DNA from: Vreelandella malpeensis
GTDB taxonomy: Bacteria > Pseudomonadota > Gammaproteobacteria > Pseudomonadales > Halomonadaceae
Length of the DNA: 64,000 bases
Direction: 5' to 3'
Assembly: GCF_020622355.1 (NCBI RefSeq)
Contig: NZ_WHVL01000002.1
Span: 310,001 to 374,000, forward strand
Shown here: piece after piece, positions 16,200-25,295 of the stretch
How the letters are laid out: each line of letters starts with the position of its first letter
Numbering within the stretch: position 1 is the first letter of the stretch
The notes under the pieces: generated by a model
Seen by the model: only the letters and a program-made list of their open reading frames with translations
Databases searched by the model: none
Told to the model about the DNA's origin: nothing
Position numbers and translations under genes: made by a program

Positions 16200-17840
16200 G
16201 TGGATAACGAGAAGTCCAACCACTCCCCGGATGAGCCGGTCGGCGAGGGAATCCCCTCCCCGGATGGTCCGGCCAACCTCATCGATACCGATTACGTCAT
16301 CGGCCAGGACAACTTCACCCGCGAAGCCATGGGGTTCAAGCTCGATCTGCACGGCAAGGTATTCACGATCTCGGCGATCGTGGTATCACTGTTCGTCATC
16401 CTGACCCTGGCGCTGCAGGATGACATCGCCCACGTCTACGACAGCATCTTTGCGTTTCTGACCGGCAACCTGGCCTGGTTCTTCATGATGGCCGCTAACG
16501 TCTTCGTGATTCTCTGCCTGGGATTGATCGTCTCGCCATTAGGCAAGATCCGCATCGGTGGCGCCAACGCCAAGCCCGACTACACCTATACCGGCTGGTT
16601 CTCGATGCTGTTTGCCGCCGGCATGGGGATCGGTCTCATGTTCTTCGGCGTCAACGAGCCACTGACCCACTTCGGCACCTCCTTCGAGGGTGCCGCTGGC
16701 GCTCCGCTCGGCGGCGCCGAGGGTGACGCGGCGGCGGCGACGGCGCTGGGCATGGCGGCGACCATCTACCACTGGGGCCTGCACCCCTGGGCGATCTACG
16801 CCGTGGTGGCGCTGTCGCTGGCGCTGTTCTCCTTCAACAAGGGGCTGCCGCTCTCCATGCGTTCGGTGTTCTACCCGATCCTGGGCGAGCGGGTATGGGG
16901 CTGGCCGGGCCACGTGATCGACATTCTGGCGGTCTTCGCCACGCTGTTTGGCCTCGCGACCTCGCTGGGTCTCGGCGCGACCCAGGCAGCGGCGGGCCTG
17001 ACCTACCTGTTCGGCGCGCCGGAAAGCGACGTGACCATGATCCTGTTGATCATTGGCATCACCATCATCGCGATCGGCTCGATCGTTGCCGGCGTCGACA
17101 AGGGCGTCCAGCTGCTTTCCAAGATCAACATCGCGCTGGCCGCAGCGCTGCTGTTCTTCGTGATTGGCGTGGGCCCGACCCTGTTCATCGCCACCGGCTT
17201 CTTCGAGAACCTCTACCACTACGCCATCAACTTGCCGGCACTTTCCAACCCCTTCGGCCGCGAAGACACCGGCTTCGTTCAGGGTTGGACCGCCTTCTAC
17301 TGGGCGTGGTGGATCTCCTGGTCGCCCTATGTCGGCATGTTCATCGCACGAGTTTCGCGTGGCCGTACCGTACGTGAGTTCCTGATTTCGGTGCTCATCG
17401 TGCCAACGTTGGTCTCGGTATTGTGGATGACAGCCTTCGGTGGCACGGCGATCGACCAGTTCGTGAGCCAGGGCATCGACGCGGTACGCCAACAGGGGGT
17501 CGACCTGCAGCTGTTCGTGATGCTTGAGCAGTTGCCGCTGTCCCAGATCACCTCATTCCTCGGTATCGTGCTGGTGGTCGTGTTCTTCGTGACCTCTTCG
17601 GACTCCGGATCGCTGGTGATCGACTCCATCACGGCCGGCGGCAAGGTGGATGCGCCGAAGCCGCAGCGGGTCTTCTGGGCGCTGATCGAAGGGGCGATCG
17701 CCATCGCGCTGCTGCTCGGTGGCGGTCTGACGGCGCTGCAGAGCATGGCGGTGTCCACCGGCCTGCCCTTCACCCTCATCCTGCTGGTATCGTGCTACGC
17801 CATCGTCAAGGGTCTCATGAGCGAGCCCAAGGCGGTCTGA
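16200..17840 (+). CDS. BCCT-family betaine/choline/carnitine transporter
   Basis: This is a 546-residue secondary transporter with about twelve spans. Family hallmarks are the glycine-rich GMGIGLMFFGVNEPLTHF (sodium- and substrate-binding helix) and the tryptophan-rich FYWAWWISWSPYVGMFIARV with the following RGRTVREF. The GMGIG motif rather than GMGMG/proton-type variants points to a sodium-coupled betaine carrier such as BetP/OpuD, but choline cannot be excluded. The GTG at 16200 has GGAGAAG just upstream; an ATG at 16086 would add an implausible Cys-rich extension. The N-terminal tail is hydrophilic and acidic, and the C-terminal tail is very short, unlike the long osmosensing tail of BetP. 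It lies directly downstream of proX. Confidence 0.9.
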   Translation: MDNEKSNHSPDEPVGEGIPSPDGPANLIDTDYVIGQDNFTREAMGFKLDLHGKVFTISAIVVSLFVILTLALQDDIAHVYDSIFAFLTGNLAWFFMMAANVFVILCLGLIVSPLGKIRIGGANAKPDYTYTGWFSMLFAAGMGIGLMFFGVNEPLTHFGTSFEGAAGAPLGGAEGDAAAATALGMAATIYHWGLHPWAIYAVVALSLALFSFNKGLPLSMRSVFYPILGERVWGWPGHVIDILAVFATLFGLATSLGLGATQAAAGLTYLFGAPESDVTMILLIIGITIIAIGSIVAGVDKGVQLLSKINIALAAALLFFVIGVGPTLFIATGFFENLYHYAINLPALSNPFGREDTGFVQGWTAFYWAWWISWSPYVGMFIARVSRGRTVREFLISVLIVPTLVSVLWMTAFGGTAIDQFVSQGIDAVRQQGVDLQLFVMLEQLPLSQITSFLGIVLVVVFFVTSSDSGSLVIDSITAGGKVDAPKPQRVFWALIEGAIAIALLLGGGLTALQSMAVSTGLPFTLILLVSCYAIVKGLMSEPKAV

Positions 17841-17868
17841 ACCGCGCAGTAACCGAGACGGCAATACG

Positions 17869-17897
17869 AAAACGGGCAGCCCAGCTGCCCGTTTTTT
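17869..17897. terminator. Bidirectional terminator between the BCCT gene and the exonuclease gene
   Basis: AAACGGGCAGC-CC-AGCTGCCCGTTTTTT type hairpin with A-tract on the left and T-tract on the right. It serves two convergent genes. Confidence 0.9.
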
Positions 17898-17912
17898 ATG
17901 TGTGCAAGAGTG

Positions 17913-18641
17913 TCAGCACCAGAAGCGCTCGAGTGGGGTCTCGGGACTGTAGTGATGCGCCACTTGAGCCTGGAAGAGCTCGGCGGTGGCCAGTGCGTCG
18001 ACCAGGGCGTGATGCCCCTGGTAGCTCGGAAGCCCGTAGCGCTGGCGGCTCGCATCGAGGCGAATCGACACCGGCGGGCGCCCCAGCCAGCGGCGAAAGC
18101 GCGCCCACAGCGTCTGGCGGTGCAGGCGGGCCTCGAGCGACATCGTGTCGATCATGGGAAACAGTACGCCTTCGCCTCGACGAGCCTTGACGGCGGCGTC
18201 GAGAAACGGGCGCTCGATGTTGCGAAAATGCACCACCACCAGGCGTCCGGCCAGCTCCTCGAGTAGCGCTTCAAGAATGAGATCGAGATCCGGCGCGTGA
18301 TCGACCTCGGAGTGGGTGATGTGATGGTAGGCGACGGAGCTCTCCTCCAGCGGCCGAGGCGGCTTGACCACCCAATAGCGCCGCGTGGCGAGGGGAATGC
18401 GCGCGAGCGTGAAATGGACGAGCCCGATGCTGACAATCGCGTGGCGCCGCTCGTCGAGCCCGGTGGTCTCCATGTCGAGCGCCACCATGGGCACGTCGGC
18501 GATAGGTGTGTCCGGGGCCGGCAGGCGCGCCTGGAAAAAGCGCGCGAGCATGTCATCCTGAGCGTGGTCGGCGCGACGCGCCAGATAGCCCGCCCAGTCG
18601 GTCTGCGTGATACGTTGGCGGGGACGTATTCCCTTCATCAT
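17913..18641 (-). CDS. DEDDh-family 3'-5' exonuclease (DnaQ-like)
   Basis: This 242-residue protein has the three exonuclease motifs: Exo I ALDMETTGLD (Asp56, Glu58), an Exo II segment VVVHFRNIERPFLD in which the usual Asp is Glu, and Exo III GHHALVDALATAELF with the His and Asp of the DEDDh type. It is not the replicative epsilon subunit; the roughly 50-residue N-terminal helix-rich extension and the genomic pairing with a DUF294 protein mark a separate subfamily, often annotated polymerase III epsilon-like. The gene is 24 bases downstream of the DUF294 gene and probably cotranscribed with it. The substrate is unknown. Confidence 0.8.
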   Translation of the reverse strand: MMKGIRPRQRITQTDWAGYLARRADHAQDDMLARFFQARLPAPDTPIADVPMVALDMETTGLDERRHAIVSIGLVHFTLARIPLATRRYWVVKPPRPLEESSVAYHHITHSEVDHAPDLDLILEALLEELAGRLVVVHFRNIERPFLDAAVKARRGEGVLFPMIDTMSLEARLHRQTLWARFRRWLGRPPVSIRLDASRQRYGLPSYQGHHALVDALATAELFQAQVAHHYSPETPLERFWC

Positions 18642-18665
18642 GCTTTTCTCATCGTTGACGGCGCC

Positions 18666-20567
18666 TCATCGCTGACTGGGAACTGGATAGCGGAACTTGA
18701 GAAACTTCTGCGCGTTGCTCAACACCTGGAAAGCGTCCTTGAGCGTGTGGCGCTCGCTGTCCTCGACATTCTCGGGCTCGATGTTGTTGTCCGGCGTGCG
18801 CTCCTCCTCGAGGTCGATCATCTGGTGACGAAGCCGTGACATGCACAGGAATTCAAAGGCGTAGCTCAGCTTGTCGCTCACCCCGGAGGCGAGCAGCTGG
18901 GTGTGGTTGATGTCCTCGAGGCGCCGAAAGCTGTTTTGCGCCTTTGAGCCGCAGGCGAGCGCGTGAACGCGAATCAGGTCCACCATCGGTGCAGTGCCGC
19001 GGCGCTTCAAGTTGATCGAGTTGTTGTGCTTGCCGTCCTTCTCCATCACGAAGGTGCGAAAGAATCCCAGCGGCGGCGTGCGATTGAGCGCATTACGGGC
19101 CATGGCAGCCAGAAACAGCGGCGCCTGGGGCGCGCGGGTGGCAATCAGATCCTGCAGCGTCTCCACGAAATGACTCTCCCCGTAGACGCTGTCCAAGTCG
19201 AAGAAAATCGAGCTGTGCAGCAGCTTCTCCGGCGTCGGGTTGGCGATCCACTCCTCGAAATACTCCTTCCACACCTTGAGCGGCTGGCGCCAGCGCGGGT
19301 TGGTCGCCATGATGTCACCCTTGCAGTAGGTGTAACCGCAGGCATCGAGGCCATCGCTGACGTAGGCGGCCAACGCCTTGAAGTAGTCGTCGTGGGTGTC
19401 CGGGTCGAAGTCATCGGAAAGGATCAGGGCGTTGTCCTGATCGGTGACGATGCTCTGCTCGTTGCGCGCCATCGAGCCGTTGACCATGAAGCAGTACGGC
19501 ACCGGCGGCGGGCCGAGCTCGGCCTCGGCGAGCTCGAGCAATCGCCGGGTGAAGCTGCGCCCGATAGTCGAGAGCGCGCTGCCGAGCATGACCGAATTGG
19601 CGCCCTCCTGCACCATGCGCACAAACGCCGCGCGCACATCGGCGGAGAGTCGCGCAAGCCCGTAGGCACTCGACTGGTTGAAGATGTTGCTGACCAGATA
19701 AAGGCCGCTGTGGGTCTCGTAGCGAATGATGTCCGACAGATGCACCACGCCCACCGGACGCTGGCGGTAGAGTACCGGCAGATGATGGACGTTGTTGCGC
19801 AGCATGGTGAGCATGGCCTCGTAGATCGAGGCGTCGGACTGGATGGTGATCAGCGCGTGGGAAATCACCTCGCCTACCGGCGTCTGCGGCGACAACCCCT
19901 TCGCGACCACGCGGTTGCGAAAATCGCTGTCGGTCAGAATACCGCACATCTGCCAGCTTTTGCCCTCGCTGTCCTTGAAGCTGTAGCGGGGGTTGTCGCT
20001 GCCTTCGTCGATCACCAGTACCGCCGAGGCCTGGGCGTTACCCACCTGCAGCGCGGCTTCCTGCACGCTCATGGTCGACTCCACCATCACCGGATAGCGT
20101 GAGACCAGCTTGCGAATCCGCGTGACCATCATGTCGTTGGACTTCTTCTGCAGCTCTGCGGCACTTTCGAGGCGCGGTCGCTCGAGCTCGACGAAGTCGG
20201 CGAAATCGTCGTCCTCCTCGCACAGGCGCTGGAACATCGCGTCGCTGATGAAGTAGATCAGCGTATCCTCGATGGCCGTCGCGGGAAAGCGCACCCGGTG
20301 GTTTCGCAGCAGGCTGAAGTGGCCGAAGATGTCGCCCTCGACCAGGCGGTTGTAGAGCTCGCCGCGGCGCCGATACACCTCCACCGCACCGCTGCGGATG
20401 TAGCAAAGCTCATCGATTGTGTCGTTGAGGACGAGGATGTCGGTGCCAGTCTTGAAGTAGCGCACCTCCACGCCCTCGGCGAGCGCATCGAGCAGCTCGT
20501 CGGAAAGGCCATCGAAAGGTGGAAACTGCCCCATGTGCTGACGTATTTCCCAAAGCTCCACGTCCAT
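18666..20567 (-). CDS. cNMP-binding / CBS / DUF294 putative nucleotidyltransferase
   Basis: This 633-residue cytosolic protein has a cyclic-nucleotide-binding domain (about 10-125, with VEGDIFGHFSLL), a CBS pair (about 155-290), a GlnD-like nucleotidyltransferase domain (about 330-470) with GSMARNEQSIVTDQDNAL (364-381), and a C-terminal helical DUF294_C domain. Both catalytic Asp residues are present, so nucleotidyl transfer is plausible. In the cNMP domain the phosphate-binding cassette Arg is not obvious, so nucleotide binding is uncertain. The start has AAGGAG nine bases upstream. In related bacteria this gene and the exonuclease commonly sit beside solute transporters such as acetate permease; here a BCCT carrier is next to them. 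Confidence 0.85.
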   Translation of the reverse strand: MDVELWEIRQHMGQFPPFDGLSDELLDALAEGVEVRYFKTGTDILVLNDTIDELCYIRSGAVEVYRRRGELYNRLVEGDIFGHFSLLRNHRVRFPATAIEDTLIYFISDAMFQRLCEEDDDFADFVELERPRLESAAELQKKSNDMMVTRIRKLVSRYPVMVESTMSVQEAALQVGNAQASAVLVIDEGSDNPRYSFKDSEGKSWQMCGILTDSDFRNRVVAKGLSPQTPVGEVISHALITIQSDASIYEAMLTMLRNNVHHLPVLYRQRPVGVVHLSDIIRYETHSGLYLVSNIFNQSSAYGLARLSADVRAAFVRMVQEGANSVMLGSALSTIGRSFTRRLLELAEAELGPPPVPYCFMVNGSMARNEQSIVTDQDNALILSDDFDPDTHDDYFKALAAYVSDGLDACGYTYCKGDIMATNPRWRQPLKVWKEYFEEWIANPTPEKLLHSSIFFDLDSVYGESHFVETLQDLIATRAPQAPLFLAAMARNALNRTPPLGFFRTFVMEKDGKHNNSINLKRRGTAPMVDLIRVHALACGSKAQNSFRRLEDINHTQLLASGVSDKLSYAFEFLCMSRLRHQMIDLEEERTPDNNIEPENVEDSERHTLKDAFQVLSNAQKFLKFRYPVPSQR

Positions 20568-20643
20568 GTCGTCTCCTTGGCGAAGCGGTCGTCAAAGCCT
20601 TGAAGTTTGGCGGCAATCCGCCCAGCGGTAAAGGCCGGACACG

Positions 20644-20670
20644 AAAAAGCCCGGTGAAAACACCGGGCTT
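20644..20670 (-). terminator. Rho-independent terminator of the DUF4168 gene
   Basis: On the minus strand AAGCCCGGTG-TTTT-CACCGGGCTTTTT: a ten-base stem with a T-run, lying about 100 bases after the DUF4168 stop and before the DUF294 start. Confidence 0.85.
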
Positions 20671-20774
20671 CATGGAACAGATTACAGACCCTGACACCTC
20701 TTGAAGCTATCGACGCGCCTGACTTGCGCAAACAAGAGCAGTACTCATAAGAGAAGTATCAGGGATGGTCACGA

Positions 20775-21164
20775 TCAGGACTGGTTGGCCATTTCCTGAA
20801 CGCGCTGCATCATTTCCGGATCCTGCTGGATGGATTGACCGATGGCGTTGAAGGTATCGACGTCCAGGCCGCTGTTCTCGACCACTTCGATCATGCGGTC
20901 GTTGGCTTCGGCGCGTACTTCCTGTTGAGCCGCCTCGTCTTCTGCTTCCTGCAGACGCTGTGTGTACTCTTGCGAGATCACGGCGATTTCTTGAGAAGCA
21001 TCGGCGAACTGCTGCAGCTGCTCATCGCTGAAATCCTGGGCCGGGGCTTGCTGGGTGGCCATCGGATCTTGAGCCGGGTCCTGAGCTTGCTGGGCATTGG
21101 CGGTTCCCGCCATCAGACCGGTGGCAAGCAGGGCAGCTGAGAACAAAGCAGTCATACGTTGCAT
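20775..21164 (-). CDS. DUF4168-family secreted protein
   Basis: This 129-residue protein has a signal peptide (about 1-24, ending ANAQQ) followed by a Gln/Asp/Pro-rich linker and the DUF4168 helical region DFSDEQLQQFADASQEIAVI...TFNAIGQSIQQDPEMMQRV. The mature protein should be soluble in the periplasm or surface-associated and mostly alpha-helical. Members are widespread in marine gammaproteobacteria and cyanobacteria and have no established function. It is transcribed alone, with its own terminator. A weak GAGG ribosome site precedes the start. Confidence 0.82.
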   Translation of the reverse strand: MQRMTALFSAALLATGLMAGTANAQQAQDPAQDPMATQQAPAQDFSDEQLQQFADASQEIAVISQEYTQRLQEAEDEAAQQEVRAEANDRMIEVVENSGLDVDTFNAIGQSIQQDPEMMQRVQEMANQS

Positions 21165-21306
21165 GATAAGAAACCTCGTTGGCGCGTTATGAATGTGGTG
21201 AATCTGACGCGGGCATTCAGCACAGGTTCAAATTTTTATGTAACGGTAAGTAAAAATGCATGAAACGATGGCCGCTACCCCGCAAGGCTACCTTTCGGTG
21301 GGCGGC

Positions 21307-22023
21307 TTAGAGACGCTGAAGGTAGCCCACTCCGCCGAGGTTGCGCATCTGTTGACGAACCCACTGGCTGCGCCGTTCCACCTGGGCGTCCGGGCGCGCG
21401 GCGCTGCGGGTGCGCGGGCTTGGCAGGATCGCCGCCAGAAGGCTTGCCTGGCGTTCGGTCAAGGCGCTTCCCGAGGCGCCGAAATAGTGCTGCGCCGCGG
21501 CTTCCAGGCCGAACACGCCGGTGTCCCACTCGGCGACGTTCAAGTACACCTCGAGAATGCGCGACTTGCTCCAGAAGGTCTCGATCAACAGCGTGAACCA
21601 CGCTTCGAGCCCCTTGCGAAACCAGCTGCGCCCGCTCCACAGGAACACGTTCTTGGCGGTCTGCTGACTCAGGGTGCTCGCCCCGCGCAGGCGCGAGCCG
21701 TCCTGGCTTGCCTGCCAGGCGCGCTTGAGCTCGACCAGATCGAAGCCACGATGATAGGGAAAGCGCTGGTCCTCCGCGGCGATCACCGCGAGCTTAGCGT
21801 TACTCGACAGCTCATCGAAGCTTCGCCACTGCCGGGTGATGGTGATCGGCTCGCCCTGGAAAAGGCCTTGCACCTTGCGCTCGACCATGACCATCGACCC
21901 CGGCGGCGGCACCACGCTGAAAAGCAGCACCAGCGCCACCGAAAAAACCACGAAGGCGAGTGCGCCACGCCAGACAAAGCGCCAGACAAGACGCAGGTAA
22001 TGGCGCAGCGCACGGTTGAGCAT
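21307..22023 (-). CDS. mtgA: Monofunctional biosynthetic peptidoglycan transglycosylase
   Basis: This 238-residue GT51 enzyme polymerises lipid II into glycan strands at the inner membrane. One N-terminal membrane span (about residues 20-38) precedes the catalytic domain with Glu84 in AAEDQRFPYHRGFD and the second motif RGASTLSQQTAKNVFLWSGRS; ILEVYLNVAEWD is also typical. There is no transpeptidase domain, and the length is normal for MtgA. It starts ten bases after the fghA stop and may share that transcript, though the functions are unrelated. A perfect 9-bp inverted repeat (21286-21294/21319-21327) overlaps its 3' end. Confidence 0.93.
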   Translation of the reverse strand: MLNRALRHYLRLVWRFVWRGALAFVVFSVALVLLFSVVPPPGSMVMVERKVQGLFQGEPITITRQWRSFDELSSNAKLAVIAAEDQRFPYHRGFDLVELKRAWQASQDGSRLRGASTLSQQTAKNVFLWSGRSWFRKGLEAWFTLLIETFWSKSRILEVYLNVAEWDTGVFGLEAAAQHYFGASGSALTERQASLLAAILPSPRTRSAARPDAQVERRSQWVRQQMRNLGGVGYLQRL

Positions 22024-22033
22024 GTCGGTATCC

Positions 22034-22888
22034 CTAGCGTTTCATGAGGTGTTGGGCATGATAGCGCAGATGCTCCTCGATGAACGAGGCGATGAAGAAG
22101 TAGCTGTGATCGTAACCCGGCTGGCGACGCAGCGTCAGCGGATGATCGTGCTCTTCGCACACGGCTTCCAGACGTTCGGGCTTGAGCTGCTCTTCCAGGA
22201 ACTGATCGGCGTCGCCCTGATCGATGAACAGGCGCTGGCGCGAAGCGCCGTTGGCGACCAGCTCGCAGGCATCGTACTGGCGCCACCGGGACTCATCCTC
22301 GCCCAGGTAGCTGGTGAACGCCTTCTGCCCCCAGGGGCAGTTCATCGGGTTGACGATGGGCGAGAACGCCGACACCGAGCAGAAGCGCCCCGGATGGCGC
22401 AGGGCAAGAATGAGCGCGCCATGACCGCCCATGGAGTGGCCGCTGATCGACTCGCGCCCGTTGACCGGGAAGTGCTGGCGCACCACCGACGGCAGCTCCT
22501 CGACCACGTAGTCGTACATGCGGTAGTGCCCTTTCCAGGGCGCCTGGGTGGCGTTGACGTAGAAGCCTGCGCCGGAGCCCAGGTCGAAGCTTTCGTGCTC
22601 GCCGGGCAGATCTGTGCCGCGCGGGCTGGTGTCCGGACAGACGATCGCCACGCCGAGCTCGGCGGCCACGCGGTGGGCGCCGGCCTTCTGCATGAAGTTC
22701 TCGTCGCTGCAGGTGAGGCCTGACAGCCACCACAGCAGCGGCACGCGCTCGTTTTCCGCCTGGGGCGGCAGGTAGACGGCGAAGACCATGTTGCAATCCA
22801 ACGCCCGGGAGTAGTGGCGGTAGCGCTTGTGCCAGCCGCCGAAACTGCGGTTGGCGGACAATAGCTCCAGCGTTTCGCTCATGCTCAT
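22034..22888 (-). CDS. fghA: S-formylglutathione hydrolase
   Basis: This is a 284-residue alpha/beta hydrolase of the esterase D family, which cleaves S-formylglutathione to formate and glutathione, the second step of formaldehyde detoxification. The nucleophile Ser is in GHSMGGHGAL, and other family marks are LLWWLSGLTCSDENFMQKAG and CPDTSPRG; the catalytic His is in PGYDHSYFF. ATG 22888 (MSMSETLEL) has AGGAG seven bases upstream. adhC lies 108 bases upstream on the same strand, separated by a perfect hairpin, so fghA is expressed with adhC or with partial attenuation. Confidence 0.93.
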   Translation of the reverse strand: MSMSETLELLSANRSFGGWHKRYRHYSRALDCNMVFAVYLPPQAENERVPLLWWLSGLTCSDENFMQKAGAHRVAAELGVAIVCPDTSPRGTDLPGEHESFDLGSGAGFYVNATQAPWKGHYRMYDYVVEELPSVVRQHFPVNGRESISGHSMGGHGALILALRHPGRFCSVSAFSPIVNPMNCPWGQKAFTSYLGEDESRWRQYDACELVANGASRQRLFIDQGDADQFLEEQLKPERLEAVCEEHDHPLTLRRQPGYDHSYFFIASFIEEHLRYHAQHLMKR

Positions 22889-22910
22889 GGGTAGGCTCCT
22901 GAGATGCAAA

Positions 22911-22932
22911 CGCGGTGGGAAGACCCACCGCG
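22911..22932 (-). other. Intercistronic hairpin between adhC and fghA
   Basis: CGCGGTGGG-AAGA-CCCACCGCG is a perfect nine-base stem with a four-base loop. Only a TTT follows on the minus strand, so it is at best a leaky terminator or mRNA stabiliser. Confidence 0.6.
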
Positions 22933-22955
22933 CTCTTGGTTCACGTTCACTATAA

Positions 22956-22987
22956 CGTCAATCGACCCAAATAGCGTCAATCGATCC
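22956..22987. repeat. Short direct repeat downstream of adhC
   Basis: CGTCAATCGACCC (22956-22968) and CGTCAATCGATCC (22975-22987) differ at one base and are spaced by 19 bases. They lie just past the adhC stop. Their role is unknown. Confidence 0.6.
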
Positions 22988-22996
22988 GACGCGTAC

Positions 22997-24109
<1,113 letters not shown>

Positions 24110-24198
24110 TCATCTCCCTGTTCAAAACGTAAACGACTTATGCATGGCGCACAGTGTAGTCAGCTAGTGGAGGGGGATAAATAGGGATACACTCACAA

Positions 24199-24222
24199 GA
24201 TTATTGCCCAGCAGCAATAATC
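24199..24222 (+). promoter_or_regulatory. Palindromic LysR-type operator candidate between adhC and its regulator
   Basis: GATTATTGC-CCAGCA-GCAATAATC is a perfect nine-base inverted repeat with a six-base centre. It contains T-N11-A spacing typical of LysR sites and lies 40 bases before the LysR start and about 95 bases before adhC. Confidence 0.65.
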
Positions 24223-24261
24223 CTCTATCGTCATAGGCGATGATGTAGAAAAGGAAACTGC

Positions 24262-25152
24262 ATGCAGCGTTGGGACCGAATCGAGGCCTTTGTCGAAGTG
24301 GTGAGGCTCGGCAGCTTCTCTGCCGCAGCGCGCCACCTGAAAGTGTCCACCTCGCATACCAGCCGGCTGGTGAGCCAGCTCGAGAACCAGCTCGGCATAC
24401 AGCTTCTCTATCGCACCACGCGTCAGATTCGCCTGACCGATGCCGGGACGATCTACGTCGAGCACTGCCGCCACCTGTTCGATGGCCTGCGCGACGCCGA
24501 ACAGGCGATCAACGAGCTGCAGGCCCGGCCCAGCGGACTTTTGAAGCTTACGGCGGCCACCACCTTCGGCGAGCGCTTCGTCGCGCCGCTGGTCAACGAT
24601 TTCCAGTGCCTGCACCCAGAGCTCGAAGTGCACATGCACTTCACCAATCGCGCGGTCGAACTGATCGACGAGGGATTCGATATCGCGATTCGCATGGGGG
24701 TGCTGAAGGATTCGAGCCTGATCGCCAAGCGTCTTTGCGAGCGCCGCGAGTACATCGTGGGCGCCAGCGACTATTTTCGCCAGGCGCCCCGGCCGCACAC
24801 CCTTGCCGAGCTCAACCAGCACCCGTGCCTTCTAGGCTCGCGGCCGTTCTGGCTGTTCGAGGTCAACGGCCAGCGCCGCGAAGTGCGCCTCGAAGGTCGC
24901 TGGAGCGGCAACTCCGGCCCGGCCCTTCTCGATGCCGCGCTCAAGGGGCTGGGCCTTGCCCAGCTTCCGGACTACTACGTGGCTCCTTACCTTGAAAGCG
25001 GGGAACTGGTCGCAGTGCTCGAGCCGTTCCAGCATCACGACACCGCCGTGTGGGCGGTCTATCCGCGCCACCGCCATCTTTCTCCCAAGATTCGCCAGTT
25101 GGTCGACTACCTGGCCACCCATCTCGAGGCGCAGCTGCCTGGACGCCGGTAG
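24262..25152 (+). CDS. LysR-family regulator, probably of formaldehyde detoxification genes
   Basis: This 296-residue protein opens with a LysR helix-turn-helix (about 1-60: RIEAFVEVVRLGSFSAAARHLKVSTSHTSRLVSQLENQLG) and continues into the standard effector domain with GFDIAIRMGVLKDSSL, of the GcvA/CrgA-like subgroup. It is divergent from adhC-fghA across 155 bases that contain a perfect palindrome. A LysR gene beside adhC-fghA is also found in Pseudomonas, where it governs formaldehyde response. Control of adhC-fghA is therefore the best guess, with formaldehyde-related effector unknown. Confidence 0.85.
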   Translation: MQRWDRIEAFVEVVRLGSFSAAARHLKVSTSHTSRLVSQLENQLGIQLLYRTTRQIRLTDAGTIYVEHCRHLFDGLRDAEQAINELQARPSGLLKLTAATTFGERFVAPLVNDFQCLHPELEVHMHFTNRAVELIDEGFDIAIRMGVLKDSSLIAKRLCERREYIVGASDYFRQAPRPHTLAELNQHPCLLGSRPFWLFEVNGQRREVRLEGRWSGNSGPALLDAALKGLGLAQLPDYYVAPYLESGELVAVLEPFQHHDTAVWAVYPRHRHLSPKIRQLVDYLATHLEAQLPGRR

Positions 25153-25234
25153 CTGCGGGAAGCGGCATGCCCTCGCCGCGCCTTGGGACATGCAAGGAAA
25201 GCGATATCGGCGTGCGGGCGCGCTTCAAGAGCGA

Positions 25235-25278
25235 TATAATGCAACATTCATCAATGAATGTTTATAGCCTACGCTATA
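25235..25278 (+). promoter_or_regulatory. Promoter with two adjacent palindromes upstream of the unknown membrane protein gene
   Basis: TATAAT at 25235-25240 is followed at once by ACATTCAT-CA-ATGAATGT (25244-25261) and TATAGC-CTAC-GCTATA (25263-25278), both perfect inverted repeats. The end, GCTATAGTT, also resembles the RpoS-type extended -10. No good -35 element was found for TATAAT. Confidence 0.5.
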
Positions 25279-25295
25279 GTTAGCAAGGATACTCG

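Noticed and set aside
21286-21327. Perfect 9-bp inverted repeat at the mtgA 3' end as a terminator
   Set aside because: The 24-base loop is long and no T-run follows on either strand; kept only as a note in the mtgA entry.
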